In this document: positions 16,460-26,325 of the stretch, piece by piece
How the letters are laid out: each line of letters starts with the position of its first letter
Position numbering within the stretch: the first letter of the stretch is position 1
DNA from: UBA1858 sp965227695
GTDB lineage: Bacteria > Pseudomonadota > Gammaproteobacteria > UBA4575
Assembly: GCA_965227695.1 (NCBI GenBank)
Contig: OZ245760.1
Location: forward strand, 620,001 to 684,000
Direction: 5' to 3'
DNA: 64,000 nucleotides
Notes under the pieces: generated by a model
Seen by the model: only the letters and a program-made list of their open reading frames with translations
Databases searched by the model: none
What the model was told of the DNA's origin: nothing
Translations under genes and position numbers: made by a program

Positions 16460-17425
16460 CTAAACATGTCGGGTTGAAGTTAGTTGCTCTCTGGCCAGCA
16501 TGATAGCGGATATTAAACTTCCTGCGTCTGTTTTTCCGCTGCCGGCGAGATCGAGCGCGGTACCGTGATCAACAGATGTGCGTATGAAGGGTAATCCCAG
16601 TGTTGTGTTAACCGCGTTTCCAAACCCTATATGCTTCAGGGTTGGCAGTCCCTGGTCATGGTACATGGCTAAAACCACATCCACAGATTGTAACTGCTTT
16701 GGTGTGAAAATTGTATCTGCCGGATATGGGCCTGAGACGTTGATGCCATTGCTTTTTAACTGTGTCAGGGTGGGTATTATTATCTCTATCTCTTCACGCC
16801 CGAGATGACCCTGTTCGCCAGCGTGCGGGTTCAGGCCGCATACACCAATCCTGGGATCTTGAATGCCGAATTTATTTTTAAGATCAGTATGCAGGATGCG
16901 GATGACTTGTAATAACAATTGCGGAGTTATGCTGGATGGCACATCGGATAATGGCAGGTGCGTGGTCGCCAGTGCAACCCTGACATGATCTGCGACCAGC
17001 ATCATGACAACGTCTGATCTGGCCTCCTTTGCAAGATATTCAGTATGTCCGGTAAAGGCGATACCTGCGTCGTTAATTACTCCCTTGTGCAATGGGGCAG
17101 TAACGATCGCGGAATATTCCCGTTGCCGAACCCCACGCAATGCTTCATCGAGACAGCTCAAAACATAGGTGGCATTGGCAGGCTGGAGTTGTCCGCATTC
17201 TACGGGTTTGTTAACTGGGATATGTTTCACACGCACTTGATTGTTCTGTGCTGGCTGGTCTTCACAAATATCAATATTAATTTCTAATATTGCAGCACGG
17301 CGAGCCAGCTCGTGTTTATCTGCAATCACAATGCAATCATTGAGCTGATCGAGAGACTGCAAAATAATATCAAAACCGATACCTGCTGGTTCTCCGGCGG
17401 TAATGGCGAGAGGAGCTGTACTCAT
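16460..17425 (-). CDS. pdxA: 4-hydroxythreonine-4-phosphate dehydrogenase PdxA
   Basis: A 321-residue NAD-dependent enzyme of pyridoxal phosphate biosynthesis that oxidises and decarboxylates 4-phosphohydroxy-threonine. The start ITAGEPAGIG, the metal-binding histidines in GHTEYLA, NPHAGEQG and AMYHDQGL, and the end motif VDHGTALDLAG are all present. It follows surA by 28 bases. The next gene downstream is the DUF3365 lipoprotein rather than rsmA. Interestingly, one of the inserted genes belongs to the PNPOx-like superfamily, but that is fold similarity and not evidence of a vitamin B6 role. Confidence 0.97.
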   Translation of the reverse strand: MSTAPLAITAGEPAGIGFDIILQSLDQLNDCIVIADKHELARRAAILEINIDICEDQPAQNNQVRVKHIPVNKPVECGQLQPANATYVLSCLDEALRGVRQREYSAIVTAPLHKGVINDAGIAFTGHTEYLAKEARSDVVMMLVADHVRVALATTHLPLSDVPSSITPQLLLQVIRILHTDLKNKFGIQDPRIGVCGLNPHAGEQGHLGREEIEIIIPTLTQLKSNGINVSGPYPADTIFTPKQLQSVDVVLAMYHDQGLPTLKHIGFGNAVNTTLGLPFIRTSVDHGTALDLAGSGKTDAGSLISAIMLAREQLTSTRHV

Positions 17426-17453
17426 TTGTCACTGGCCAACGTGCTTGAATTAA

Positions 17454-18773
17454 TCAGTTTCCGTAGACAAGTCTGTTTTCAACATAGCTTTCATCACGTA
17501 ATTGGCGCAGCCATAATTCCTTTTCTTCGCTGATTTTTCTTTGGCGGATAAACTCACGAGCCTGGTTTCGGCGTGCTTCTTCAGAGTTGTCATGTTTTCT
17601 TTTGTCTAATACCTGCATGATATGCCAGCCAAAACGGCTTTTAAATGGTTCACTGATTTCCTGAACAGGTATACTTTCAGCAACTTCACGAAAGGCTGGC
17701 GCAAATACATTGGGAGCCAGCCATCCCAGTTCTCCGCCTTTTGAAGCGCTGCCAGGATCTTCAGAGTGCGCACGCGCCAGTTCAGAGAAGTCTTCGCCGT
17801 TGATGATGCGTGAGCGAAGTGCCCGCAAATCTCTTTGTACCTCCTTATCGCCGCGCACTGCATTGGTCTTAATTAAGATATGTCGTGCCAGGACCTGTTC
17901 TACCATGACACGATCCTGCCCACGCATGTCAAGAATGCGAAAAATATGGAATCCGCTATTGCTGCGCAGAGGCTTGCTAATATCGCCTGGTCCCATGTTG
18001 TTTAATTGGCGGGAAAACACTCCAGGTAACTGATCTTTGTTGCGCCAGCCGAGATCGCCACCCTCGAGGGCATCTTGTGCCTGGGAGTGCGCTATTGCCA
18101 GCTGTGTGAAGCTCTCATTTCCCTGAGTGGCGCGTTGATGCAAGGCGTCGATTTCGTTGCGGCCTTTTTCGATATCCTGCGGCGTTGGGTCCTGCGGCAG
18201 TTGTATGAGGATATGGGCGATACGATATTCTGTGTTTGCATTTAATTCGTCTGCCTGATTAGCCAGCAGGTCCTCTACTTCCTTGGGAGAGACTTGTACA
18301 TTCGACTCCACGGCCCTGCGCTGAACTTGCGCGATAGTCATTTCAGTTCTTACCTGATTGCGAAATGCTACGTAGTCTATGCCTTGCTGAAGCAGTGCGC
18401 TTCGAAACTCGTCGAGACTTAAGCGATTGCGCTCGGCAAGATTTCGCATTGCCTGATCAAGGGAAATATCATCGATAGTGATTCCCCTGCGTTCTCCCCA
18501 GGCGACCTGTAGCTTTTCAATGATAATACGCTGTAACACCTGCTCTGCCAGAGTTGCCTCGTCAGGCAGACTGGCCTGATCGCCCGCCTGGGCCTTGATG
18601 ACATTAATGCGTTCCAGTAACTCGCTTTCTGTGATGACATCATTCTCAACCACCGCAACAATGCGATCAACCAGCAGGCTCGATTGCGCCTGGTTAATGA
18701 ATGTCAGCGACGTGTAACAAATGCAGACAATGAATATTAGTAAACTAGTATTTGAATGTGTTGCGATCTTCAT
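17454..18773 (-). CDS. surA: Periplasmic chaperone and peptidyl-prolyl isomerase SurA
   Basis: A 439-residue outer-membrane protein chaperone. The order is a signal peptide (about 1-30), a SurA N-terminal chaperone domain beginning VDRIVAVVENDVITESEL, two parvulin domains (first around TEYRIAHILI and GDLGWRNKDQLPG, second around ARHILIKT and GGELGWLAP), and a short C-terminal helix. I used ATG 18773 rather than the GTG two codons upstream. It overlaps the 3' end of lptD by 29 bases, matching the fact that SurA assists assembly of LptD. Confidence 0.96.
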   Translation of the reverse strand: MKIATHSNTSLLIFIVCICYTSLTFINQAQSSLLVDRIVAVVENDVITESELLERINVIKAQAGDQASLPDEATLAEQVLQRIIIEKLQVAWGERRGITIDDISLDQAMRNLAERNRLSLDEFRSALLQQGIDYVAFRNQVRTEMTIAQVQRRAVESNVQVSPKEVEDLLANQADELNANTEYRIAHILIQLPQDPTPQDIEKGRNEIDALHQRATQGNESFTQLAIAHSQAQDALEGGDLGWRNKDQLPGVFSRQLNNMGPGDISKPLRSNSGFHIFRILDMRGQDRVMVEQVLARHILIKTNAVRGDKEVQRDLRALRSRIINGEDFSELARAHSEDPGSASKGGELGWLAPNVFAPAFREVAESIPVQEISEPFKSRFGWHIMQVLDKRKHDNSEEARRNQAREFIRQRKISEEKELWLRQLRDESYVENRLVYGN

Positions 18774-20901
18774 AACCACGAATATTGCGTTGTAATTGTT
18801 CTGTTAGCGGTGAACCCAGAGAAGTTAACCCTTTGAGTGTTAACTGTATTTCAATACTATTGTTGTAATCCCCTTCACTGTCATTGGTGAAGCGGCGTGC
18901 CGCGAAGCTCAGTTTCCAGCAGCATGTGTCGTATTCTAGCCCGCCAAGCAAGTCCAGGTCACGACTGTCTTTTAAATCATAATTCCAGCGGCCGACTGCT
19001 CTCCACTGCTGATTTATCGGATATATGAACGAGATATCCGACTGTGAGAAATCATTTCGTCGAAACCTATGGCCAATATTAAATATAAAGTTATTACTAC
19101 TACGATATTGCAGGCGGGCATTAGTTCGATTGAATTCATCTTCCTGCGGATCCCATAAAGCCGCGCCGATAGCATGCCATCGATCTGTCAGGCCAATGCG
19201 TAATTCACCAGCAATGTTGGATGACTGATCATCGTCATCGCCACTATTATTCAGCGACACTTTACGGTCTTCGAAATAATAAATCTGTCCAATGCTTGCA
19301 CGTGCAATCTCATCGCCATTATTCTGATTGATTAAACGGCTGGTGATTGCTGCCGTCAGCTGGTTGGCATCTGACACTCTGTCGGCACTGGTAAAGCGAT
19401 CAGTTCGGAATAACTGGGCAAAACTGAACTCATATTCCCCGGTGTCAAATAATGGAATATCCGTGTGGTTTCTCTCCGGTGTATATAAATAGAATAATCG
19501 TGGCTCGAGGGTGTGTCTAAATCGACTGGACAAAGCCTCGCGTTCAAATATGAGTCCGCTATCGACGGAGAAACTTGGCAATGTTCTGCTGGGATCATTA
19601 TTATTATCTGAACTGGATAAGTCGTATGAAGTATGCATAAGCCGCATCGAGGGAGTAATAAAATATCCCGGCGCGATCCAGGGGCGAGATATCTCGCCAA
19701 ATAAATGTAAACGATTACCATCAATTCGGTCGTCATGCTCAAAAGCAACCCACTCACTTTCTGAATTGAATTCCAGGCCAAGTGGTAAATTACTGAATGA
19801 ATTATTGATGAGGATCTGGGGCAATCTCTTAAATGGGTCATTAACGGGTAAGCTCTCGTCGTCCACTATTTGAAATTGCTGGGCGCGAAACAGCGCATTC
19901 CAGTGGCCACCGAAATGTCTGTTTGCATATCGCAGGTCTCCCCTTCGTTCCAGTCTTCGGGTGCTTGAGACACCAATAGAGTCGCCCAGGTCTTCAAAGT
20001 AGTCGTCATCAGATGCATTGTTATAAATCAAATCCCCATAAAAGTGGTCAGTAAAACTGTGTTCATGTGCAATTGAGACAAGATATCTGTCATCATCAAA
20101 CTCACGATCATCAAGGAACTGAAAGTTGACTTCACCGCGATTTGTATCATTAAGATAGCGCCCATTAGCTCCCAGCAGGACGCCGCGTTTGTCGAGGTAG
20201 CGTGGAACAAACAGGGCATCCCGATGTGGTGCAATATTCCAGTAAAAAGGTGTTTCCAGATCGATGCCGGAACTGCTGCTGCGGCCAAAAACGGGTGCGA
20301 GAAAACCGGTTTTTCTCTCGTTGTTAATTGGGAAGCTCATCCAGGGTGAGTAGAAGAATGGCACGCCTTTGAATTTGGCTGTGACATTACGGGCGGTGCC
20401 GACGCCCTTTTTTCTGTCGAGAGTGGCTTTACTGGCTTTGAGTTCCCAGTCTCTGTCTTCAAAGTCACAGGTCGAATATGTCGTTTTATCCAGTTTGACG
20501 ACGTCCTGGGATACCCGCTCTACCTGGTCCGCCGTGCCGCTACCATGGGATGGGTGGTACCAGTAACGCACATTTTCAGCTTTGGCGGTTTCATCTTCTG
20601 TCCAGTAGTCAACACGCTCGGCGGTAATATCAAGATCCGGGTCGCGCAGAAGTACATTACCTGTTGCAATGGCTTTTTTGTCTTTCTCTGAGTACTGTAC
20701 GCGATCTGCATGCACGTCCTGGTCAATTCGAAAAAGATGAACACGCTGGCTATCATTGCGCGGGTCTTCGGCTGTTGAAGGATCATTGCCAGGTTCATAC
20801 TGGCTGGGTTGCCTTGTGCATTGGCGCCATTGCGAATCATCCGCAAGCAGGCTGGTGCTTAGGACGCATATCAGGATAATAATGTGTGCGCGCAGGTGCA
20901 T
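18745..20901 (-). CDS. lptD: LPS-assembly outer membrane protein LptD
   Basis: A 718-residue outer-membrane barrel that, with LptE, inserts lipopolysaccharide into the outer leaflet. After the signal peptide comes the periplasmic OstA-like beta-jellyroll (about 55-190), with ATGNVLLRDPDLDITAERV typical of it, then a large beta-barrel. The four cysteines needed for the interdomain disulfides are visible: one near residue 28 (RQCTRQ), one in STCDFED, and the pair in DTCCWKL near the C terminus. It is somewhat shorter than E. coli LptD (784). It begins the lptD-surA-pdxA operon and is divergent from the RND genes. Confidence 0.95.
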   Translation of the reverse strand: MHLRAHIIILICVLSTSLLADDSQWRQCTRQPSQYEPGNDPSTAEDPRNDSQRVHLFRIDQDVHADRVQYSEKDKKAIATGNVLLRDPDLDITAERVDYWTEDETAKAENVRYWYHPSHGSGTADQVERVSQDVVKLDKTTYSTCDFEDRDWELKASKATLDRKKGVGTARNVTAKFKGVPFFYSPWMSFPINNERKTGFLAPVFGRSSSSGIDLETPFYWNIAPHRDALFVPRYLDKRGVLLGANGRYLNDTNRGEVNFQFLDDREFDDDRYLVSIAHEHSFTDHFYGDLIYNNASDDDYFEDLGDSIGVSSTRRLERRGDLRYANRHFGGHWNALFRAQQFQIVDDESLPVNDPFKRLPQILINNSFSNLPLGLEFNSESEWVAFEHDDRIDGNRLHLFGEISRPWIAPGYFITPSMRLMHTSYDLSSSDNNNDPSRTLPSFSVDSGLIFEREALSSRFRHTLEPRLFYLYTPERNHTDIPLFDTGEYEFSFAQLFRTDRFTSADRVSDANQLTAAITSRLINQNNGDEIARASIGQIYYFEDRKVSLNNSGDDDDQSSNIAGELRIGLTDRWHAIGAALWDPQEDEFNRTNARLQYRSSNNFIFNIGHRFRRNDFSQSDISFIYPINQQWRAVGRWNYDLKDSRDLDLLGGLEYDTCCWKLSFAARRFTNDSEGDYNNSIEIQLTLKGLTSLGSPLTEQLQRNIRGYEDRNTFKY

Positions 20902-21046
20902 GGAGTCCGTGTGGTTTTTATCGTGATAAATAATAGAGAGTGACTTGTGCGGTTTGATGAATACAAATGTGATTTTTAGGTGTTTAAATCGTCAAAATAA
21001 GCCCAAAAAGTGAACAAAAAGTACGCATAAGGACCATAACAGATTA

Positions 21047-22243
21047 ATGAACATAATTATAAAGCATAAACAGCAGAAAGGTGCTGTTTTGCCAGTTGTG
21101 GGCGCGATTACCCTCATTACGGTGGTCGCCATAATATTGGTCTGGTTGTTAGTATGGACCAAACCCCAGCCGCAGGCCACATTGGCCCCGTTACCGCCGG
21201 TCAAGGTGGCTGTCACTGAAGTGGATAAACGATCAGTGCAGCCTATGGAGGCACAGACCGGCCGTTTACAGCCGATTAAAACGGCTCAACTGGGTTTTGA
21301 GGTGGCAGGAAAAGTGACCCGGCGACAGGTTGAACCAGGTATCAAGGTAGACCAAGATAGCGTCCTGATGCAGCTGGAATCATCCGATTACCGGAATCAA
21401 TTTGAACAAATCACGGCGGAGCTTGAGATCGAGCAGGAAAGTGTGGCTCGCGACAAAAAACTGCTTCAGTACGCACGCAACAATCTCGATCTGCAACAAC
21501 AGGAGGTGCAGCGCCTGCAAGGTCTGGTAACGCGCAATCTCATTGCACAATCACAACTGGATAGCGTGCGCCAGCGCGTTTATGATCTGCAATCTGAAGT
21601 AGCGCGACTTGAATTTACCGTAGCTACCAGTCATGCCCGCTTAAAGATGAAAAAAGCCCAGCATGATATTGCCCAGCGTAATCTCTCCCGCACAACTTTG
21701 TATGCTGCTTTTGAAGGTGTAGTGAATGAAGTATTTGTTAATGTCGGTGATTATGTTAATGCAAATGAAGTTGCGCTGACGCTGGTTGATGCGAGTGAAT
21801 ATGATGTGCAGCTGGATGTGCGCGGAGAAATAATCAGGCAATTACACCTGGGCCAATTAGTAGAGGTAGCCATTGGAGAACATAAATCAATGGGTAAAAT
21901 TGTCGCACTCCAGCCTGATCCGGATATAAATACAAATACCCACGGCGTAAGAGTAAGGGTATCAAGGGAAAATTGGCAGTCCGGAATGCTGGCAACTGTA
22001 TACCTTCCGTTATCAGAACTTGAACAATCCCTGATGATTCCTGTCGCCTCGGTACTGAATCAATATGGCAAGTCTTATGTTTTTATAGTTAATAACAATA
22101 ACCTGGTTGAAAAAAAACCGGTAAAACTCGGACGCAGGATTGATAATCAGATTGTTGTACGTCAGGGCGTGGTTGCAAGCCAGTTAATCGTTGCACGCGA
22201 TGTGAGTTCTCTTGCTGATCAACAGCAAGTCACCATTGAATAG
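21047..22243 (+). CDS. RND efflux periplasmic adaptor (HlyD/MFP family)
   Basis: A 398-residue membrane-fusion protein with one N-terminal membrane anchor (about 13-35), a beta-barrel/lipoyl half starting PVKVAVTEV, a coiled-coil hairpin of about 100 residues rich in Gln, Arg and Leu, the second lipoyl half (FEGVVNEVFVNVGDYVN) and a beta-barrel and membrane-proximal domain. It links the inner-membrane pump encoded nine bases downstream to an outer-membrane channel. No TolC-like gene is adjacent, so the pump probably borrows one. The substrate cannot be deduced. Confidence 0.92.
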   Translation: MNIIIKHKQQKGAVLPVVGAITLITVVAIILVWLLVWTKPQPQATLAPLPPVKVAVTEVDKRSVQPMEAQTGRLQPIKTAQLGFEVAGKVTRRQVEPGIKVDQDSVLMQLESSDYRNQFEQITAELEIEQESVARDKKLLQYARNNLDLQQQEVQRLQGLVTRNLIAQSQLDSVRQRVYDLQSEVARLEFTVATSHARLKMKKAQHDIAQRNLSRTTLYAAFEGVVNEVFVNVGDYVNANEVALTLVDASEYDVQLDVRGEIIRQLHLGQLVEVAIGEHKSMGKIVALQPDPDINTNTHGVRVRVSRENWQSGMLATVYLPLSELEQSLMIPVASVLNQYGKSYVFIVNNNNLVEKKPVKLGRRIDNQIVVRQGVVASQLIVARDVSSLADQQQVTIE

Positions 22244-22251
22244 ACATTACT

Positions 22252-25200
22252 GTGGGCATTATAAAATTTTCCATAAGTAATTCCCTGATTGTTAATTTAC
22301 TATTGGTGGTCATTGTCGTTGCCGGGATTCTTTCATGGCGTAGCATGCCGCAGGAGATGTTTCCGATTGTAAATCTCGATCTGGTACGCATAGTCACTGA
22401 ATATGAAGGGGCCCCTCCTGAAGAAGTTGAGAAGCAAATTACTGTGATCATCGAGGAGGAAATTGAGACACTGCCGGATGTTGATGTAATTACCTCGGAA
22501 AGCTCAGAAGGACTTTCCAAAATAGAAGTCAAGTTAAAAACCGATGTCGATGTCGATGACTTTTTGCGCGAAGTGCGTTCTGTCATTGATGCCATAGATG
22601 ATCTGCCCGAGTTGGCTGAAACACCTGAGATCAGCCGATTAAAAACACGTTTCCCGGTAATCAGTGTTGCACTTTATGGAAGTACGGACCTGGGGGTTTT
22701 ATATGACACTGCAGAAGATGTAAGAAGAGAATTATTAAGCCTTGACGGCGTAGCAAGTGTTGGTATAGCGGGCAACCAGGAATGGGAGTTATGGGTTATT
22801 GTTAACCCTCATCAAATGGCTGCGCGTAACGTGACGCTTTCAGAGGTGCAAAATGCCCTGAGTAAAAATCTACAGGACTTGCCCGGTGGTTCATTGCAGG
22901 CCGCGGAAGGAGATATTCTGTTGAGGGGAATGGGGGTCGCACCAAATGCAGCAGAAGTCGGGAAACTGGTACTAAGAGGAACAGCCGGGGCAGGGCAGTT
23001 AACTCTTTCGGAAGTTGCACAAGTTGACTTGCGTTTAGAGGAAGCTAAAACAATTGGTCGATTTAACAGTGAGCCCTCAGTAAACCTGACTGTCACGAAA
23101 ACAGCCCGCGCGTCGACAATTGATGTTGCCGAGTCTGTTAAAGAGTTTACGGCCAGTCTGCAACAGCGACTGCCTGTCAGTATTAAGGTTGGCCTGTTTA
23201 GTGATTTGTCAGTGTATGTAAAAAATCGTCTTGAAACAGTGATATCTTCAGGTGTAGTCGGTCTGGTCCTGGTGCTTATCTCCCTGTATGTGTTTTTAAA
23301 TTTTCGAGTTGCCTTTATTACTGCGCTGGGAATACCTGTTTCTTTTTTGGTGGCCATTATTCTCATACATTATCTTGGTTACACCATTAACATGATCTCA
23401 CTATTTGCATTTTTGATTGCACTTGGGATGATTGTCGATGATGCCATTATTGTGACTGAGAATGTTTACAGGCATATTGAGGATGGGGTCGAACGCGGCA
23501 AAGCTGCCCTGATGGGTGCCAAAGAGGTTTTTTGGCCGGTTGTGGCATCTACATGTACAACGGTCGCCGCTTTTATTCCCATGTTTGGTGTGAGTGGAAC
23601 ATTGGGAAAATTCATAGAAGTGATACCCGTAGTGGTTAGTGCAGCATTGATAGGTTCGCTTATTGAAGCTTTTTTAATCTTGCCTTCGCACTCTGCGGAA
23701 TTCTTAAAAATAGATAAAACAAGACGCAAAGAAAGTGTGTTCTGGCAGCGTTCACTGGCTAAATATACTTCTATTCTCGGTTGGGCGCTGAGAAACCGTT
23801 ACATTGTATCGGCGCTTACCATCGCAATCCTCGCGGTTATCCTTGCATATGCAAATACTCGCCTGCCCTATAATCAGTTTGGGAATGTGGAGATAGGCCA
23901 GTTTTTGATTAATATAGAAGCGCCTAATACCTATAGCGTTGAAGATTCGACCGAATTGGCGAAACAAATAGAAGAAAAAATTAATAAGGTAGTCAAGCAG
24001 GAAGAATTAAAGAGCATGCTGACAAATGTTGGTGTTATTTTAATTGATTTTAATCGGTTAAAAATGGGCAGCCACTATATTCAGTTTATTATTGATCTGC
24101 AAAAACCGGCGCCGAAAACCATAATCGAGAAATATATTTCACCAGTGGTGAATCTCAAGTTTGAAACGGATGGCACACGGACAAGAAGCACAGAAGAAAT
24201 TATTGATGCCATTCGTAGCGAAATTCATGTCATAGCAGGGATACAGAGATTCTCAATCCTGCGACCTCAGGGTGGACCTTCAGGTGCGGATATAGAAGTA
24301 GGCGTTATGGGAGAGAATATTGAACAGCTTATCGAGCATTCCAGAAAAATCAGCGGGTTTCTGGAAAGGCTGCCGGGTGTCAGGGACGTGCGTCAGGACC
24401 TGGAACCCGGGAAGCTGGAGTATCAGTACACATTAAATGAACGTGGCAGAAGCCTGGGGTTAACACAGGCTGAGTTGGCAAATGCGGTGAGAACAGGATT
24501 TGTCGGACTGGAGGTGACTCAGGTTAACTGGAAGGATGACCGCTACCCTGTGCGCGTGATTTATCCGGATACATTAAGAAAAAGTGGCAGTAGCCTGGAA
24601 AGCCTGCCAATCACACTGTCAGGGGGCAGGACTGTTTACCTTGGTGAGGTGGCAGATATATCACTGGGGCGAGGATTAGGCACCATACTTCGCAGGGACG
24701 CACAGCGACTTGCCATTGTTACTGCAGAGGTTGATCTGGAAACAACAACACCGCTAAAAGTGAATGAACTTGTAGAGATTGAGTTTGCAGACCTCATGAG
24801 CAAAAGGTCGGGTTATCAGTTATTATTTTTAGGGGAAAAGAAAGAGGCCAATGATTCATTTAATGACATGTTTAATGTCTTGATTATGTCGTTGGCCGTC
24901 ATATTTTTTATACTGGCTGCACTGTTCAAGTCGGTGCTTGATCCTTTTGTTATCATGCTGGCAATTCCTTTTGCGATTGTTGGTGTAGTCATTGGGCATA
25001 TCATATTCGATTACAATCTGCAGTTTCTTTCCATGATAGGTTTTTTGGCCCTCACCGGTATTGTGGTTAATGATTCCTTGATCCTGGTCGATTTTGCAAA
25101 AAAACGGCGCGCCCAGGGACTGGATTGTTATGACGCGGTAATTGATGCCGGTAGAGTCCGGATTCGCCCAATTCTGCTGACAACCATTACAACTTTTTTG

Positions 25201-25398
25201 GGGATTTCGCCTTTGATATTTTTTGCCAGCGGCCAAACGGCTTTCCTTTCCCCGATGGCAGTAAGCCTGGGGTTCGGCCTGGTGTTTGCCACGGCATTAA
25301 TTTTAATTGTAGTTCCATGTTTTTATATGGTCCTGGATGATATGCGCCAGGCGACTTATGCAGGCATCAGAAAGCTGAAGCAACAAGATGGTGATTAA
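22252..25398 (+). CDS. RND-family efflux transporter, inner membrane pump
   Basis: A 1048-residue proton-driven transporter of the HAE1/AcrB-like class. There are two repeats, each with one N-terminal and a group of five further membrane segments around large periplasmic loops. The proton-relay motif is intact: LGMIVDDAIIVTENVYRHIE in segment four, with the double Asp. The second half has the counterpart GIVVNDSLILVDF. Translation starts at GTG 22252, nine bases after the adaptor stop. The protein's identity as an exporter is firm; the substrate class (drug, lipid or metal-chelate) is not visible from sequence. Confidence 0.94.
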   Translation: MGIIKFSISNSLIVNLLLVVIVVAGILSWRSMPQEMFPIVNLDLVRIVTEYEGAPPEEVEKQITVIIEEEIETLPDVDVITSESSEGLSKIEVKLKTDVDVDDFLREVRSVIDAIDDLPELAETPEISRLKTRFPVISVALYGSTDLGVLYDTAEDVRRELLSLDGVASVGIAGNQEWELWVIVNPHQMAARNVTLSEVQNALSKNLQDLPGGSLQAAEGDILLRGMGVAPNAAEVGKLVLRGTAGAGQLTLSEVAQVDLRLEEAKTIGRFNSEPSVNLTVTKTARASTIDVAESVKEFTASLQQRLPVSIKVGLFSDLSVYVKNRLETVISSGVVGLVLVLISLYVFLNFRVAFITALGIPVSFLVAIILIHYLGYTINMISLFAFLIALGMIVDDAIIVTENVYRHIEDGVERGKAALMGAKEVFWPVVASTCTTVAAFIPMFGVSGTLGKFIEVIPVVVSAALIGSLIEAFLILPSHSAEFLKIDKTRRKESVFWQRSLAKYTSILGWALRNRYIVSALTIAILAVILAYANTRLPYNQFGNVEIGQFLINIEAPNTYSVEDSTELAKQIEEKINKVVKQEELKSMLTNVGVILIDFNRLKMGSHYIQFIIDLQKPAPKTIIEKYISPVVNLKFETDGTRTRSTEEIIDAIRSEIHVIAGIQRFSILRPQGGPSGADIEVGVMGENIEQLIEHSRKISGFLERLPGVRDVRQDLEPGKLEYQYTLNERGRSLGLTQAELANAVRTGFVGLEVTQVNWKDDRYPVRVIYPDTLRKSGSSLESLPITLSGGRTVYLGEVADISLGRGLGTILRRDAQRLAIVTAEVDLETTTPLKVNELVEIEFADLMSKRSGYQLLFLGEKKEANDSFNDMFNVLIMSLAVIFFILAALFKSVLDPFVIMLAIPFAIVGVVIGHIIFDYNLQFLSMIGFLALTGIVVNDSLILVDFAKKRRAQGLDCYDAVIDAGRVRIRPILLTTITTFLGISPLIFFASGQTAFLSPMAVSLGFGLVFATALILIVVPCFYMVLDDMRQATYAGIRKLKQQDGD

Positions 25399-25464
25399 AT
25401 CGGGTTCTTTAATTTCCTGGCCAAACTGCTACTATTGCCCGGCAAAGAATTATTAGGTGCAACA

Positions 25465-26307
25465 ATGAAACTTACCTCGAATGAACTTTACGCACTTCCC
25501 AATAAAGCGATTACATTGCTGGGAATGTCTGGTGTTGGTAAAACCACACTGGCAAATAAACTGGATAGGTCAAAGTGGTTTCATTACTCTGGTGATTATC
25601 GTATCGGCACAAAATATCTTGAGGAGCCAATACTTGACAATATCAAGGAGAAAGCGATGAAAATTGACTTTCTTGCCGATCTTCTGCGTACTGATTCAAT
25701 ATATATCTGCAGTAATATTACAGTCAATAATCTTGATCCTGTCTCTACATTCCTGGGTAAAGTAGGCAACGAAGAACTGGGAGGATTGGAGTTGAGTGAG
25801 TTTAAACGTCGCCAGTTTCTGCATCGCCAGGCTGAAATATTTGCTATGCTTGATGTGCCTGAGTTTATCGGTAAAGCAAAAAATATCTATGGTTATCCCA
25901 ATTTCCTCAATGATGCAGGTGGCAGCTTGTGTGAGTTGGATGACCCCGAGGTATTTGAAGTACTGTCCAAGCACACTATTATTTTATATATACGTGCGGA
26001 TAGTGAACATGAACAGACCTTGTGTGAAAGAGCGCTAAAACACCCCAAGCCGCTTTATTTTCAGGAGGAGTTTCTTGATAAACATCTGGCGATGTTCCTG
26101 GAAGAAAAAAACATCAGTTCTGTGAACGAGATTGTGCCGGATGAATTTAGCGGCTGGGTATTTCCCAAATTATTAGAGCATCGTAAACCAATGTATGAAC
26201 TAATCGCAGAAAGATATGGGTACACTGTCAGCTTGCAGGATGTCCAGCAAGTACGTGATGAAAACGACTTTATTGAGTTGGTCGGTGAAGCGATAGATCG
26301 CAGTTAA
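25465..26307 (+). CDS. P-loop NTPase / kinase-like protein of unknown function
   Basis: A 280-residue cytoplasmic protein with a Walker A motif GMSGVGKTT at about residues 20-28, resembling small-molecule kinases more than transporters or AAA proteins. A possible Walker B-like or lid region follows later, but I cannot assign it. Recognisable stretches include WFHYSGDYRIGTKYL and GYPNFLNDAGGSLCELDD. ATG 25465 has an AGGTG-like binding site; the longer frame would need a TTG. It lies 18 bases upstream of the MetA-like gene, so co-transcription is likely. No function can be named from the sequence. Confidence 0.75.
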   Translation: MKLTSNELYALPNKAITLLGMSGVGKTTLANKLDRSKWFHYSGDYRIGTKYLEEPILDNIKEKAMKIDFLADLLRTDSIYICSNITVNNLDPVSTFLGKVGNEELGGLELSEFKRRQFLHRQAEIFAMLDVPEFIGKAKNIYGYPNFLNDAGGSLCELDDPEVFEVLSKHTIILYIRADSEHEQTLCERALKHPKPLYFQEEFLDKHLAMFLEEKNISSVNEIVPDEFSGWVFPKLLEHRKPMYELIAERYGYTVSLQDVQQVRDENDFIELVGEAIDRS

Positions 26308-26325
26308 GGATATTTATTTTCTGTT

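Noticed and set aside
19356..19841. 161-codon frame antisense-shifted within lptD
   Set aside because: It is in another frame of the same strand as lptD, which is complete, and shows no motif.
22812..23366. 184-codon frame antisense inside the RND pump gene
   Set aside because: Low-complexity Ser/Thr/Arg composition and complete overlap with a well-conserved gene indicate a shadow frame.
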